Shown: positions 22,070 to 22,480 of the stretch, one piece after another
How the letters are laid out: each line of letters starts with the position of its first letter
Position numbering within the stretch: the stretch's first letter is position 1
NCBI GenBank assembly: GCA_964393335.1
Contig: CAYMTN010000069.1
Location: 1-22,480 of the forward strand
DNA: 22,480 nt
DNA from: CAYMTN01 sp964393335
GTDB lineage: Bacteria; Chloroflexota; Anaerolineae; Aggregatilineales; Aggregatilineaceae
Reading direction: 5' to 3'
The notes under the pieces: model-generated
Told to the model about the DNA's origin: nothing
Database searches by the model: none
What the model saw: the letters and a program-made list of their open reading frames with translations, nothing else
Position numbers and translations under genes: made by a program

Positions 22070-22480
22070 TCACTCCTCCTCGGACGGGTGGGAATCCGCG
22101 GTGACGCGCTGCACCGGGCGGCCTTTCGCCACCAGGAAGCGGTCGAAATCGCGCACGACGATGCTGTTCGGGAAGTACGCCTGCGCCTCGCGGACCACGT
22201 CGCGCTCCCGGTAGCGGCGCGAGAGGTGCGTCAGCAGCAGCGTCCCGATGTGGTGCTCGGCGGCAAAACGCGCGGCGCGTCCGGCGGTCATGTGGCCGAA
22301 CGCCTCGGCCATCTCGGCGTCTTCGTCCAGGTAGGTGGCCTCCATGACCAGCGCGTGTGCGTTTTCGGCCACCTCGGCCAGCCCGTCCAGCGACGCGATG
22401 TCGCCGGTATGCACCAGCCGCGCGCCGGGCATATCCTCGCCCAACACGTCGTCGGGCTGGACCACGCGCCCACCGGCCAG
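22070..22480 (-). CDS. rnz: C-terminal part of ribonuclease Z (cut by window edge)
   Basis: The last 136 residues of an MBL-fold RNase Z, open at the right edge of the window. They contain RLVHTGDIAS (the metal-binding Asp), LVMEATYLDE, the family's FGHMTAGRAARFA and LLLTHLSRRY (the last metal-binding His), matching the order GDT, E-A-T, H-x-T, T-H-x-S-x-R-Y in tRNase Z. The enzyme removes 3' trailers from tRNA precursors. The acidic tail ends SEEE. Its terminal GAGGAGGAG also serves as a ribosome binding site for the permease gene. The N-terminal HxHxDH motif is outside the window. Confidence 0.88.
   Translation of the reverse strand: MAGGRVVQPDDVLGEDMPGARLVHTGDIASLDGLAEVAENAHALVMEATYLDEDAEMAEAFGHMTAGRAARFAAEHHIGTLLLTHLSRRYRERDVVREAQAYFPNSIVVRDFDRFLVAKGRPVQRVTADSHPSEEE

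Noticed and set aside
1..22480. CRISPR arrays, tRNA or rRNA genes, prophage or transposase genes
   Set aside because: None recognised on either strand.

Overview
The window looks like a draft scaffold from a GC-rich Chloroflexota bacterium, probably of the Anaerolineae. This is inferred from a very large multi-GAF/PAS histidine kinase, a STAND ATPase-TPR-LuxR regulator, a LysM-repeat secreted protein, weak or non-AUG starts and REP-like palindromes. No rRNA gene or other taxonomic marker is present. A run of 100 N splits the window. It is flanked by an exact 55-bp duplication, so it is most likely a scaffolding artefact and not missing sequence.

Layout. Bases 1-2186 (minus strand) hold the translation operon infC-rpmI-rplT, followed after a terminator by a small membrane protein and the start of a probable TrmH-family rRNA methyltransferase. 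infC appears to start at an AUA codon, and its promoter is clear. Bases 2240-8836 (minus) are one orphan hybrid-free sensor kinase of about 2,200 residues, with six membrane segments, four PAS-like and seven GAF domains, part of which arose by in-frame duplication of a GAF pair. Bases 8986-12738 (minus) carry a beta-CASP metallo-beta-lactamase RNase, RNase D, and a CorA transporter from which RNase D is translated by a 4-base overlap. Next comes a deletion-scarred SDR pseudogene. Bases 13300-15481 (plus) hold a peroxiredoxin and a CPA2-type cation/proton antiporter, each with its own signals. A LysM protein (minus) follows, then a LuxR-type regulator (plus), a GT-C-like membrane glycosyltransferase (plus), and at the right edge an ABC-type permease and RNase Z (minus).

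The most notable item is the peroxiredoxin at 13300-13911. Its reading frame is interrupted by a single UGA exactly where the peroxidatic cysteine belongs (FTFV-UGA-PTEL), and a small hairpin with a G near the start of its apical loop follows at the right distance. I read it as a selenocysteine peroxiredoxin that an ordinary gene caller would split in two. It also lacks the resolving cysteine, so it would act as a 1-Sec enzyme. The Sec machinery (selA, selB, selC, selD) is not in this window, so the call depends on finding it elsewhere in the genome.

Other points of regulation are a probable leaderless corA mRNA, a 140-base structured leader before the antiporter, a strong hairpin between infC and rpmI, and a palindromic element embedded in the coding sequence of the glycosyltransferase.
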